From NCBI GenBank assembly GCA_016192105.1, contig JACPUV010000007.1:223828-287827 (forward strand): 64,000 bases of DNA, written 5' to 3'. This stretch comes from Sphingobacteriales bacterium. Lineage in GTDB: Bacteria > Bacteroidota > Bacteroidia > Chitinophagales > Chitinophagaceae. The notes beneath the pieces are model-generated. The model worked only from the letters and a program-made list of their open reading frames with translations, ran no database searches and had not been told where the DNA came from. A program made the position numbers and the translations under genes. Positions 1 to 9,500 of this stretch are shown one piece after another (position 1 is the stretch's first letter; every line of letters starts with the position of its first letter).

Positions 1-1344
1 GGAAATCTCCAGGCGGTCCTTCCCGGCATTACTGCGAATCCAGACCCTTTTTCCCTCCCCGGAGAATTTGATGGCGTTTGACAGCAGGTTCAGCAAAATA
101 TTTTTCATCATCCGTTTATCCGTGGTAAAATCGGGCTCCCCGGTGCATTCCGGGAGAATCTCCTGCCCTTTCTTCAAATGGGCCTTCATTTCATCCACCA
201 CATCTTCAATAAAATCCCTGACAGAGAAACGGGTAACGGTCACGCCTACTTTTCCTTCTTCCAGTTTACCCAATGAGAGGAAATCCTCCAGCAGTTCGTT
301 CATATGATTTACCGAATCCCTGATCCGGCGGATATGCCTTTCCCTTTTTTCAAAATCCTCGCCGGACGGGTACTTGGATACCAGGATGGCCGAAGACAGG
401 ATCGTACTCAGGGGTGTCCTGAATTCATGCGAAGCCATCGACACAAAACGACTCTTGATCTCATTCAGCTGCCGTTCCTTATCAAGTGATTCACTGAGTT
501 CGGTTTGGGATTCCTCCAGCTTCTGCAACGCTTCCTTTAAGATAATGGTCCGTTCTTCCACTTTTCCTTCCAGGTCGGTATTAAGTTTACGGATATCATC
601 ACTGATCTTTTCCAGCTCCATTTTCTGCCGCAGCAGGTTTTTTTCAATTTCTTTCCGGGCGGTAATATCAACGATAAAGCCGATGACAAAGGGCTCATTC
701 TTCTGCATATAATGGCTCAGGCTTACTTCCACCGGAAATTCGCTGCCATCCTTTCTCCGGGCAAACAGGTCCCGGCCGGTACCCATTGTACGGTTGGAAG
801 GATCTTTATAAAAACCGTCGCGTAAAGCCATATGCCGGTCGAGGGATCGCATGGGGACCAGCTTTTCTATTTTTTCATCTATCAGTTCAATAGCCGGGTA
901 CCCGAACATACGCTCAGCAGCCGGGTTCACCAGTATGATCTTACCCGTCTTGTCTGTGAGCAGGATCCCCTCCGTGGCATTCTCAAACAGGGAAGCCATA
1001 TGGGTTTTTTCATAGGCAAAATTCTGCTGCATTTTTTTCAGGTAAAAGATCATCACTACCGAAAAGACCACTACAAACAGTGAATATACCTGGGAAAGCA
1101 GGGCGCGTGTGATATCATCGTCATCCTTTTTGAAATAGATCACCAGGGCCGTCATCACGATCATACTGGTCAGCCCGGCCACCAGGGTGGAGTGCCAGCC
1201 GGGGATAAAAGCAGTCAGGATAATAAAAAGCAGGAGGCCACTTACAGCGAGCTGATAATCCCGGTACAAAAAAGCAAGGGTAAGGGCAAAAGCAAAGACC
1301 ACAATGGCCCAGAAAGTCATGACACGGCTGTTCAGATTATCCAT
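1..1344 (-). CDS. PAS-domain sensor histidine kinase (C-terminus outside window)
   Basis: Membrane-bound sensor kinase of a two-component system; 448 residues are visible and the reading frame runs off the left edge. In order: four hydrophobic segments (about residues 10-27, 32-49, 53-71, 85-102), a PAS domain (about 115-230, with NPAAERMFGYP typical of the PAS core), a coiled coil (about 235-300), a HisKA box SHEFRTPLS with the phospho-acceptor His near 306, and an N box LLNLLSNAIKFS close to the edge. The G boxes must lie beyond the window. The start is the ATG at 1344, just before the first membrane segment. It lies 57 bp downstream of ric on the same strand, so the two may be co-transcribed. 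The signal sensed is unknown. Confidence 0.9.
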   Translation of the reverse strand, partial: MDNLNSRVMTFWAIVVFAFALTLAFLYRDYQLAVSGLLLFIILTAFIPGWHSTLVAGLTSMIVMTALVIYFKKDDDDITRALLSQVYSLFVVVFSVVMIFYLKKMQQNFAYEKTHMASLFENATEGILLTDKTGKIILVNPAAERMFGYPAIELIDEKIEKLVPMRSLDRHMALRDGFYKDPSNRTMGTGRDLFARRKDGSEFPVEVSLSHYMQKNEPFVIGFIVDITARKEIEKNLLRQKMELEKISDDIRKLNTDLEGKVEERTIILKEALQKLEESQTELSESLDKERQLNEIKSRFVSMASHEFRTPLSTILSSAILVSKYPSGEDFEKRERHIRRIRDSVNHMNELLEDFLSLGKLEEGKVGVTVTRFSVRDFIEDVVDEMKAHLKKGQEILPECTGEPDFTTDKRMMKNILLNLLSNAIKFSGEGKRVWIRSNAGKDRLEIS

Positions 1345-1401
1345 ATGCCGGAAAATTATGCAAAAAAAATTAGTCCGGGCGGGCCGTGCATACAAACAGG
1401 C

Positions 1402-2157
1402 TTACTGGCGCTCCAGCAATTCCTTTTCCATGGCAATGGCTTTGGGGAAAAGCACTTCATTCTCCAGGTAAATATGCTGCACCAGGTCGTTATCCAGTTC
1501 TTTCAGTAAGGAATAGGCCAGCCGGTGACTGGTACAGGCTCCTTCCGGCGCGGTATAATGGTTGGTGAGTTCCCTTAACTGGCCCAATGTTTTTTCCAGG
1601 ATTTCATGTTCATTATTCATCAGGTCTTCCACGGGCTTCCGCAGGGTGCGGACCAGCAGCCGGGCATAGGACTCTTTGCTTTGATACGCATGTGTGATCT
1701 GGCGGATATACGGGAATATGACCTCCTCTTCCTGTACCAGGTGCGGAACCATGGTTTTGTCCAGGAAGTTCAGTTTTCTTTCCACTTCCGTAAGAAAGGG
1801 ATATTTTTTCCGGTGTTCTTCCACAAACCGGCTGGTATGCACCTTTATGACCGGAAGGGAGTTCCGGAGATACTCATGATGAATATTTACAATGTATTCG
1901 GTCAGGAAATCGATTCTCCAATTGATATAAGGCAGGGGGCCCGGGATACAAACGATCCGGGAGGCCTCCTTCAGTTCTTCCAGTACCTTATCCGCATCCA
2001 GTTTTTGCGTTTCCAGTACCATTTTCAATGGCCACCTGGCGCCGCAGCAAAACTCGATACCATATTTACGGAAAACAGTCGCCGTCCTGTAATGCTCGCT
2101 TACTATATCAGACGCACAGGAGTTTTCATTGATCACCGTTGAGGAGCTCAGCTTCAT
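1402..2157 (-). CDS. ric: RIC/ScdA-type di-iron protein, repair of iron centres
   Basis: Cytoplasmic di-iron protein of the RIC (YtfE/ScdA) family, which helps restore iron-sulfur clusters damaged by nitric oxide or oxidants. The 251-residue protein has the N-terminal DUF542 domain with the diagnostic Cys-Cys pair (residues 37-38, in IEFCCGARWP), followed by a hemerythrin-like four-helix domain (about 85-245) whose metal ligands are visible as NIHHEYL, MVPHLVQEEE, NNEHEI and VQHIYLENEVLF. The length fits the family. Two dyad sites resembling Crp/Fnr boxes lie 125-160 bp upstream, in keeping with the usual control of ric by NO- or redox-sensing Crp/Fnr regulators. Identification is firm; the stress served is inferred from the family. 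Confidence 0.93.
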   Translation of the reverse strand: MKLSSSTVINENSCASDIVSEHYRTATVFRKYGIEFCCGARWPLKMVLETQKLDADKVLEELKEASRIVCIPGPLPYINWRIDFLTEYIVNIHHEYLRNSLPVIKVHTSRFVEEHRKKYPFLTEVERKLNFLDKTMVPHLVQEEEVIFPYIRQITHAYQSKESYARLLVRTLRKPVEDLMNNEHEILEKTLGQLRELTNHYTAPEGACTSHRLAYSLLKELDNDLVQHIYLENEVLFPKAIAMEKELLERQ

Positions 2158-2281
2158 TTTTTCTCTTTCACGGGCAAAATAGCAAGATGCGGGGCCTTAA
2201 TAACTGATTAAAATCAGCTATTTTCTCAAAAAAACACCAGCTACCGGCCAACTGCCAAAAAAAACCGTTAAAACCACCGGA

Positions 2282-2318
2282 CTGATACATATCAATTGAG
2301 GAACTGACGAATGTCACT
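2282..2318 (-). promoter_or_regulatory. Two adjacent Crp/Fnr-like dyads upstream of ric
   Basis: CTGATACATATCAA (2282-2295) differs at one base from the Fnr consensus TTGAT-N4-ATCAA. CTGACGAATGTCAC (2304-2317) has the same TGAY-N4-RTCA frame as the sites in the sulfur cluster near 54-63 kb. Both lie 125-160 bp before the ric start. Binding is inferred from symmetry only, and no good -7 box sits at the spacing seen at 54392 and 55268. Confidence 0.45.
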
Positions 2319-2339
2319 ACCCGGCCAGTTCCCGCACTG

Positions 2340-2450
2340 TATTTTTGATTCAGAGGTGAAAAAATACACTTAAAATGTGGCTCATGAAAATGAGCTATCG
2401 TTGGTTTTTGTTTCAATGTCAACCCCCGGTTCCCCGGGGGTTTCTTTTTA
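2340..2450 (+). ncRNA. Possible small RNA with intrinsic terminator
   Basis: The + strand between ric and the lipoprotein gene holds a TATTTTTG box (2340-2347, matching TAnnTTTG), then a perfect hairpin GCTCAT-GAAA-ATGAGC (2380-2395), then a strong terminator: AACCCCCGG, loop TTCC, CCGGGGGTT (2421-2442) followed by TCTTTTT. No + strand gene lies upstream to need this terminator, so a transcript of roughly 95 nt is possible. No -33 box and no match to a known RNA family was recognised. Confidence 0.3.
2421..2449 (+). terminator. Rho-independent terminator
   Basis: A perfect 9-bp GC-rich stem (2421-2429 with 2434-2442), a 4-base loop and a T-rich tail on the + strand. It lies between the divergent ric and lipoprotein genes, so it either ends a short + strand transcript or insulates the downstream gene. 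Confidence 0.7.
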
Positions 2451-2458
2451 CTGAACAT

Positions 2459-2541
2459 TGCGCATCGAAAATTGAATATTGAAAATTCCGCTTCTAAAGA
2501 TCAAGAGGCCCGCTGTTCAATTTTCGGTGCTCAATACGCAT
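2459..2541. repeat. Inverted heptad-repeat pair (GAAAATT words)
   Basis: Left arm GAAAATT-GAATATT-GAAAATT (from about 2467) has a 7-bp period. About 30 bp later the right arm carries the same word in the opposite orientation (TTCAATTTTCGGTGCTCAAT, 2515-2534). The arrangement matches other heptad-word loci in the window and lies just upstream of the lipoprotein gene. Confidence 0.6.
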
Positions 2542-2575
2542 TGCCAGGCTTTCTGCATTTTCCTACATTTACTCC

Positions 2576-2953
2576 ATGCAATCAGTATTGTTTTTCATTA
2601 TCGCCCTGGCCCTCTGTGCGGGCTGCGGAAAATCCACCGCCGAAAAAGATAAAATTCCCCCGGTAGTTCAGATAAGCAGCCCACTCAATGGCCAGTCATT
2701 TAGCCCCGGCCAGTCCATTATTATTTCGGGAACCATTACTGATGATCAATATATTGCCGAAACACATATCCATGTCAGCAATAGGAATACCGGGGAATTG
2801 CTGATGGATGTACACCTCTATCCGGGGGGAAAAACCGGCAATTTTAATCAACCTGTTTCAGCTACGGCCGGTATTGACTACAAAATACAGGTGATCGCTA
2901 AGGACCGGGCAGTCAATGAAACAAGGGGTACCGTGGAAGTATCCTGCAATTAG
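2576..2953 (+). CDS. Small lipoprotein with Ig-like domain (DUF4625-like)
   Basis: A 125-residue exported protein. The N-terminus has a short hydrophobic signal ending in the lipobox LCAGC with the acylated Cys at about residue 17, so the mature protein should be membrane-anchored. The rest is a single beta-sandwich Ig-like domain (PPVVQISSPLNGQSF start, alternating strands, conserved DDQYI and KDRAVNETRG turns) of the DUF4625/Big type often seen in Bacteroidetes surface lipoproteins. Function unknown. The start is the only ATG before the signal sequence; a TACATTTA stretch resembling a -7 box lies just upstream. It ends 20 bp before trmD. Confidence 0.75.
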   Translation: MQSVLFFIIALALCAGCGKSTAEKDKIPPVVQISSPLNGQSFSPGQSIIISGTITDDQYIAETHIHVSNRNTGELLMDVHLYPGGKTGNFNQPVSATAGIDYKIQVIAKDRAVNETRGTVEVSCN

Positions 2954-2961
2954 GCAGTACG

Positions 2962-2969
2962 TATCTTTG
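2962..2969 (+). promoter_or_regulatory. -7 box TATCTTTG before trmD
   Basis: TATCTTTG matches the Bacteroidetes -7 consensus TAnnTTTG and ends 4 bp before the trmD ATG, implying an almost leaderless mRNA. No convincing -33 TTTG was found. Confidence 0.4.
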
Positions 2970-2973
2970 TCCC

Positions 2974-3654
2974 ATGCACATCGACATACTCACCGTTCTG
3001 CCCGAACTCCTGGAAAGCCCTTTCAGTCACAGTATGATGAAAAGAGCCCAGGAAAAAGGGTTGCTGACCATCCGGGTTCATCCTTTGCGTAAATGGGCGG
3101 TGAATGACTATGGGCAAATAGACGATTACCAGTACGGTGGTGGTGCCGGTATGGTGATGATGTGTGAACCCCTGGCCAGGGCCATTGAGGAGTTATCGCA
3201 GGAAAGAGCCTACGATGATATTATTTACCTCACTCCCGACGGGGTGTCCTTCAACCAGAAAATGGCCAATGCTTTCTCCCTTAAAGAAAACCTGCTGATG
3301 ATCTGCGGTCATTACAAGGGCATTGATGAAAGGATCCGGCAGCAGTTTGTGACCCGGGAAATTTCCGTGGGAGATTTTGTCCTCAGCGGGGGCGAGATAC
3401 CCGCGGCCCTCCTGGTGGATGCTATCGGCCGGCTGATCCCCGGTGTACTGAATGATGAGACCTCGGCCCTTACCGATTCCTTCCAGGATAATTTACTGGC
3501 TCCGCCTGTTTATACCCGCCCTGTCGATTTCAGGGGCTGGAAAGTACCGGATATATTAATGAGCGGGAATCATAAACTAATCGAGGAATGGCGGCATGAC
3601 CAGTCTCTGCAACGCACCAAAGAACGGAGACCCGATCTGCTGAAGGATCAGTAA
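2974..3654 (+). CDS. trmD: tRNA (guanine-37-N1)-methyltransferase TrmD
   Basis: Uses S-adenosylmethionine to methylate N1 of G37 next to the anticodon in tRNAs reading CUN, CCN and CGG, preventing +1 frameshifts. The 226-residue protein has the SPOUT trefoil-knot features of TrmD: MHIDILTVLPELL at the start, YGGGAGMVM (about 54-62), GHYKGIDERI (about 112-121) and the knot sequence GDFVLSGGEIPA (about 132-143), plus the C-terminal helical domain ending in WRHDQSLQRTKERRPDLL. Family length is normal. Its usual partners rpsP, rimM and rplS are not adjacent here. Confidence 0.97.
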   Translation: MHIDILTVLPELLESPFSHSMMKRAQEKGLLTIRVHPLRKWAVNDYGQIDDYQYGGGAGMVMMCEPLARAIEELSQERAYDDIIYLTPDGVSFNQKMANAFSLKENLLMICGHYKGIDERIRQQFVTREISVGDFVLSGGEIPAALLVDAIGRLIPGVLNDETSALTDSFQDNLLAPPVYTRPVDFRGWKVPDILMSGNHKLIEEWRHDQSLQRTKERRPDLLKDQ

Positions 3655-3871
3655 TCCGGGTTCACAATTAGAATCATGCGTTCCGCAACCCGATAAAAGT
3701 CTATGAGACCGGTTACAGGGTTGTCCTTATTCCGCTGCCCTTCCAATTACCGCCCCGGGAAAAACCCGGTTTTCCCTGCGGCAGCAGAATCAAACGATTG
3801 TTTCATTTTCAACGGCCGGTGCATTTAAGCCGGTAAATTCAGGAAATTGCAGGACCAATAATTGCTTTCAT

Positions 3872-5320
3872 ATGAGTAACAGCCGCAGAAACTTTTTACG
3901 CCGCATGGCCATCGGGAGTGGCGTCCTCGCCACTGGTCTTCCTTCCTTTGCCCGGGTTACCGGCGCCACGGATGAACAAATGGAGCATTCCTCGGATTCC
4001 GAACAAAAAGGACAACGCTTCAACATGTGCGGGTATGCCGCACCGAAAATAGAAACCGTACGGATCGGTATCGTGGGACTGGGTATGCGGGGTTCGGATG
4101 CGGTGGAGCGATTGAGCTATATTGACGGAATTGAGATCACTTCACTCTGTGACAAATATCCCGACCGGGTGGCCGCTGCACAAAAGACACTGGAAAAAAT
4201 GGGCCGGCCCAATGCAAAGGAATACAGCGGGGAGGAAGGATGGAAAGCCCTTTGCGAAAGCAATGAGGTGGATCTCGTGTACACCCCCACTCCCTGGCAC
4301 CTGCATACGCCAGTGGCTCTCCATGCCATGCGAAACGGTAAACACGCTGCTACAGAAGTGCCGGCCGGCAAGACCCTGGATGAATTGTGGGAACTGGTGG
4401 AGACCTCCGAAAAAACAAAGAAGCATTGTATGATGCTTGAAAATTGCTGCTATGATTTCTTTGAATTACTGACACTGAACATGGCCCGGCAGGGACTATT
4501 CGGCGAACTGGTACATGCGGAAGGGGCGTATATCCATGATCTCAGCCGGGACTGGAACTTTAATAAGAAGGCCTATGCAGATATGTGGCGGCTGAAAGAA
4601 AACATCGGGCACAACGGAAATCTCTATCCCACCCACGGGCTGGGCCCCGTTGCCCAGTGCATGAATATTAACCGGGGAGATCGCTTTGATCACCTCGTCA
4701 GTATGAGCACCCAGGATTTCACGATGAATAACCTGGCAAAAGAGCTTGCTGCTAAAGATGATTTTTTCACTGAATACGTGGACCGGCCTTACCGCGGGAA
4801 TATGAATACCACGCTGATCCGTACCCATAAAGGAAAAACGATCATGGTGCAGCACGATGTATCCACCCTGCGGCCCTATTCCCGGATTCACCTGGTAAGC
4901 GGCACCAAAGGAGTGGCCCGCAAATGGCCCGGCCCCGAGCGGATCGCCTTTGGACATAGCTGGCTGAAACCGGAAGACCAGAAACAACTGGAGGGAAAAT
5001 ACGCGCTGCCCATCGTGAAGCATATTGGCGATATTGCCAAAGAAGTAGGCGGACACGGGGGAATGGATTTTATCATGGACTGGAGACTGATCGATTGCCT
5101 GCGCAACGGCTTGCCACTTGACCAGGATGTGTATGACGCGGCCGCCTGGAGCTGCCTGACACCACTCAGTCAGCGATCCGTCAGTAAAAAATCAAGGACC
5201 ATTGATGTTCCCGATTTTACCCGCGGTGCCTGGCAGACCAATAAACCGGTTGACCTGACACTGGACGGGGGCGCCACTACCGGTGTACGAAAAATCAAAC
5301 CGGAGCTCAGGATGAAGTAG
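3872..5320 (+). CDS. Gfo/Idh/MocA oxidoreductase-fold protein, probable GH109 glycosidase, Tat-exported
   Basis: 482 residues beginning with a twin-arginine signal (SRRNFLRRM then a hydrophobic stretch to about residue 30), so export in folded form with bound NAD is expected. A Rossmann domain follows (GIVGLGMRG at about 67-75), then YTPTPWHLHTPVA, EVPAGKTLDE, NCCYDFFELLTLNMARQGLFG, a tyrosine/histidine-rich segment (HDLSRDWNF) and NLYPTHGLGPVAQCMNINRGD. This motif set is characteristic of GH109, whose founding members (NagA of Elizabethkingia) cleave terminal alpha-N-acetylgalactosamine by an NAD-dependent mechanism. The actual sugar is not predictable from sequence. It stands alone between trmD and the desaturase-like gene. 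Confidence 0.85.
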   Translation: MSNSRRNFLRRMAIGSGVLATGLPSFARVTGATDEQMEHSSDSEQKGQRFNMCGYAAPKIETVRIGIVGLGMRGSDAVERLSYIDGIEITSLCDKYPDRVAAAQKTLEKMGRPNAKEYSGEEGWKALCESNEVDLVYTPTPWHLHTPVALHAMRNGKHAATEVPAGKTLDELWELVETSEKTKKHCMMLENCCYDFFELLTLNMARQGLFGELVHAEGAYIHDLSRDWNFNKKAYADMWRLKENIGHNGNLYPTHGLGPVAQCMNINRGDRFDHLVSMSTQDFTMNNLAKELAAKDDFFTEYVDRPYRGNMNTTLIRTHKGKTIMVQHDVSTLRPYSRIHLVSGTKGVARKWPGPERIAFGHSWLKPEDQKQLEGKYALPIVKHIGDIAKEVGGHGGMDFIMDWRLIDCLRNGLPLDQDVYDAAAWSCLTPLSQRSVSKKSRTIDVPDFTRGAWQTNKPVDLTLDGGATTGVRKIKPELRMK

Positions 5321-5480
5321 TTAGCGACCCGGCGAACCTAATTATCTGGCAACTATATAGGCACCGGTTGGATTTATTCCTGTAATTTTATCCTGTTCGG
5401 ACCCGTATTTCCGGGTTCGGCCACTGGTCAATTTAACAAGACAGCCTGTGGTCCTTTAAACTGATCACTATATTTTTTTC

Positions 5481-6521
5481 ATGAAGGCACTGAATGCAAT
5501 TACAGACCCTGTTTACAGGGAGCCCAAAAGTTTCTCCGCATACGAAAAATTCTGGCTGAAATACCTCCTCGATAAAAGAGACCTCCCCTTTATACACCTG
5601 CTTACTGCGATCCATCTCCTGGTAATCCCGGTGGCCATCATTTTATACACCCACCTGCTGCAGGGATGGTACTGGTGGCTGGCCTATATTCCATATTTCT
5701 ATATATCACAGATGTACTTCAAGGGACGCTTTGGCCTGATGCTGCACTGTATTTGTCACCGTAAACTGTTTAAAAAGGCCTATACCTGGCTGTTCCACTA
5801 TATCATCTGGATCGTATGCCCCTTTTTCGGCCATACCCCCGAAACCTATTTTGCCCATCATATGGGAATGCACCATGTGGAGAATAACATGAAAGACGAT
5901 GCCAGCAGCACCCTGCCCTACCAGCGGGACAGCATTCTCGGCTTCCTGGCCTATGTCGGCCGTTTCCTGGTCCTGGGCTTCTCGGATACCTTTATGTATT
6001 TCTTCAGCCGCAAAAGAAAGAAATTCTACATGCGGCTGACAGCGGGGGAACTGTCGTTTTATGCCTTCTGCACCGGGATGTGTTTTGTGAACCTGCAAGC
6101 CACCCTCTTTGTCTTTATCATCCCCTTTGTTTTCGCCCGGGTGGTAATGATGCTGGGTAACTGGACACAGCATGCTTTTGTGAACCTGGACGACCTGGAA
6201 GACAATACCATCAATTGCATCAATACAAAATACAACCAGGCCTGCTGGAATGACGGTTATCATGCCATTCACCATATCCGGCCTGCCATGCATTATACCG
6301 ATATCCCGGGAGAATTTTTAAAAACCAGGGATCAGCTGGCGGAGAAAAAGATCCTCGTATTCGACGGTATTCATTACCTCCACATTTTCGTATGGCTCAT
6401 GACCAAACGCTACGACAAACTCGCCCACAACCTGGTTAATGTAAACAATATGTTTACCAGCGAAGAAGAGGCGATTGCGGTGATGAAGGAAAGAACGAAG
6501 AGGTTAGTCGTTAATCGTTAG
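5481..6521 (+). CDS. Fatty acid desaturase family membrane protein
   Basis: 346 residues with four or more hydrophobic segments and the three histidine clusters of membrane di-iron desaturases/hydroxylases: HCICH (89-93), HHMGMHH (126-132) and HAIHH (about 261-265). These should hold an oxo-bridged di-iron centre that inserts a double bond or hydroxyl using O2 and reductant. The substrate is unknown. The start ATG follows a TATATTTTTTTC stretch. The last codons (LVVNR then stop) are written in a heptad repeat (GTTAGTCGTTAATCGTTAG, from 6503), so the present C-terminus appears to have been supplied by a repeat element. Confidence 0.85.
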   Translation: MKALNAITDPVYREPKSFSAYEKFWLKYLLDKRDLPFIHLLTAIHLLVIPVAIILYTHLLQGWYWWLAYIPYFYISQMYFKGRFGLMLHCICHRKLFKKAYTWLFHYIIWIVCPFFGHTPETYFAHHMGMHHVENNMKDDASSTLPYQRDSILGFLAYVGRFLVLGFSDTFMYFFSRKRKKFYMRLTAGELSFYAFCTGMCFVNLQATLFVFIIPFVFARVVMMLGNWTQHAFVNLDDLEDNTINCINTKYNQACWNDGYHAIHHIRPAMHYTDIPGEFLKTRDQLAEKKILVFDGIHYLHIFVWLMTKRYDKLAHNLVNVNNMFTSEEEAIAVMKERTKRLVVNR

Positions 6522-6588
6522 CCTTCAATTTCGGGAGGGACTCCGTTCGATAAAAAACTATTCCTGGCTAACGACTACTGACTACAGC
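6503..6588. repeat. Inverted heptad-repeat pair (GTTAGTC words)
   Basis: GTTAGTC-GTTAATC-GTTAGCC (6503-6523) is answered, after a core of about 41 bp, by GGCTAACGACTACTGACTAC (6565-6584), its imperfect reverse complement. The left arm overlaps the end of the desaturase reading frame. The locus lies between convergent genes. Confidence 0.65.
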
Positions 6589-6595
6589 CTATTCA

Positions 6596-9500
6596 CTACT
6601 CCCGTTTCGGTCCGATCACCGGCAGTTTCACTTCGTGGATCAGCCCGTTCAGTTTTTTCAAATCCTCCTCCATCACTTTTTTCAGCTTCTTTAATTGAAT
6701 ATCGGTTTGCGCGGCCAGTTCTGCAAATGCTTCCTTCGCCTGCCTGGATGGCGCGGTATTCCCGGCAGCCGCCGCATTGTACACCCCGGCGATCTTATCA
6801 TCGAGGCGGATCGGGTAGTTCAGCACATCCTGCCCGCTCTTTGCCTTTGTCTGGTGCAATGCTTCTTCCACGGCTGTTAATTGTTTATTGATCGTATCCA
6901 CCTGCTCCCGGATCTCCCTCGGCAATACTTTGCCAACCCGGCTGCTGAAATCTGTTATTTGTTGCCGTACATCCCTGATATTCTTTATCGCTTTCATGAT
7001 CTCAGTAAACTGATCTCTTACCGACAACAGGAAGGTGGCCTGTTCTTCGTATTCAGGCGTTGTGGTTTTATAATTGGGATCCGCCAGAATTGTAAACGCC
7101 GCCTGGACTGAATCCATACCTGATCTGAACCGGGCCATATATTCCCCCGGTGCAGCCCTCGGCCCCCTTACAAAGCCATTCCAGAGGATCAGCCCCTCCA
7201 CTCGCTCCGCTTCGGGGTAATTCATATCCCATACAAACTGGTTCATGCCCTCGTTCAGCTCAATTTTATTTTCCTTTGATGAAGTGGAAAATGTTTTGAT
7301 CGTTTTCTGCTCTTTGTCGAGGATGGTTATTGCGAGTTTGGTGGAATCGGTCACTCCCTTCATGTAATAGTTGATTACTACTCCTGCTGGCGGATTTATT
7401 CCGGCATTCCGGATATCACCGGCGCGCTGGCGGCCGCTAAAACGACCGCCAGCGGGGATCCGGTAAGCGGGGTTCACCTCAAACACATGCAGGTTCTTAT
7501 TGAGCAGGTCTTCTTTTGCCTGCTGAACAAGTGAAAGGTCATCTATTATATACAGGCTTCTTCCCTGCGTGGCCACGATCAGGTCGTTGTTTTTGATTGC
7601 CAGGTCTGTAATGGGTGTTACCGGCAGGTTCAGCTGGAAGGAACGCCAGTTATTCCCGCCATCGTAGGAGATATACATGCCGTATTCGGTACCCGCATAT
7701 AAAAGGCCGGGGCGTTTATGATCGGCCCTGATTGCCCGGGTAAAATAAAGTGCCGGAATACCATTGGTGATCAGTTTCCAGGTTTTGCCGTAATCCTCCG
7801 TTTTATAGAGATAGGGTCTGAAATCATCTGATTTATACCGGGTGCCTGCAAAATACGCAGCTCCTTTTTTGAAAGGGTCGGCTTCCACGCAGTTCCACAT
7901 CATACCGGGCGGGCAATCCTTTGGCGTCACATTCTCCCAATGCTGTCCACCGTCCCTGCTGACATGGATCAGCCCGTCATCACTGCCGGTCCATAAGAGA
8001 TCCTTTTCATACGGCGATTCCGCAGCGGTAAAAATGGTACAGTAATATTCAACTGAAGTATTATCCTGTGTTACGGGCCCGCCGCTGGAAGCCTGTTTGC
8101 TTTTATCATTGCTGGTCAGGTCCGGCGAAAGCTGCTCCCAGCTCCTGCCCTCATTCTCCGTTACGAAGAGATGGTTACCCGCGGCATAGAGGCGTTTTGG
8201 ATTATGCGGGGAAAAAAAGATCGGGTAGTTCCATTGGAAACGGTATTTCGCCGCCACGGCCCCGGCTCCCATATTATCCACCGGCCATACATTGATCAGC
8301 CGGCTCTCTCCTGTACGGTGATCGAGGCGTTGCAGCATACCCATATAATTCCCGCCATAGGTAATATCCGGGTTCAGTGGATCGGCCACCACATAACCGC
8401 TTTCACTTCCGGCCGCGTTTTCCATATCGGCTGCAGTGATGGCTGCTCCCGGTGTGCGGCTGCGGATCCGGAAAGCCCCGTTATCCTGCTGCCCGCCGAG
8501 GATCCGGTACGGAAAAGCATTGTCGGTACTTACGCGGTACACCTGGGCGGTAGGCTGATTCAGGTAGGTACTCCAGTTGGCACCGCCATCAAAACTAACC
8601 TGGGCGCCGCCATCATCTGCCACGATCATACGGTTCCCGTCTTCCGGATCAATCCAGAGATCATGGTGATCCCCGTGTGGGGTGGATATACTTTTAAAGG
8701 TTTTGCCCCCATCCGTACTCAGCATAAAACCCACATTGGGGCAATAGACTTTATTCTCGTTCTTGGGATCCACAAATACCCTGGTATAATACCAGGCCCG
8801 CTGGCGGATATTGTTATCATCGGATTGCAGGGTCCAGGTTTCACCGGCATCGGCGCTCATAAACAAACCTCCCTTTTCATTTTCCACCAGGGCATATATT
8901 TTATCGGTATTCGATGGGGCCACAGCCACGCCTACAATGCCCCAGGTATTTTTGGGAAGTCCTTTCTTCGCAGAAATATTGGTCCAGGTTTCACCGCCAT
9001 CCATACTTTTCCATAACCCGCTGCCGTCCCCGCCGCTCTCAAGGGAATGGGGCGTCCGGATCAGCCGCCAGGTACCTGCATAAAAAACATCCGGGTTACC
9101 CGGTTCCATCACGAGGTCGCTGCAACCGGTTTGGTTATTGACATACAGCGTCTTCTTCCAGGTTCTGCCGCCATCCGTGGTTTTAAACACGCCTCTCTCT
9201 TCATTGGGGCCGAACAAATGTCCCATCACGGCCACCCAGACAATATCCGGGTTCTTCGGGTGGATGACAATACGGATTATATGTCTTCCTTCTTTCAGTC
9301 CTGCATTTTTCCAGGTACGGCCACCGTCCCCGCTGCGCCAGATACCACCCAATCCTTCACTTACATTTCCCCGCATCGTACCCTCGCCTTCCCCGGCATA
9401 CAAAACGGTTTCATCGGAAGGAGCCACGGCCACCGCACCAATAGAACCACCAAAAAATTTATCAGAAATATTTTTCCAGTTACTGCCCCCGTCGGCCGTC

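Noticed and set aside
2168..2458. 96-codon frame on the - strand between ric and the lipoprotein gene
   Set aside because: Runs through the terminator and both dyads, has no family motif, and its start lies in the T-rich terminator tail.
8171..9016. 281-codon frame opposite the VPS10-like gene
   Set aside because: Antisense shadow of a clear BNR-repeat protein, repetitive because the sense strand is.
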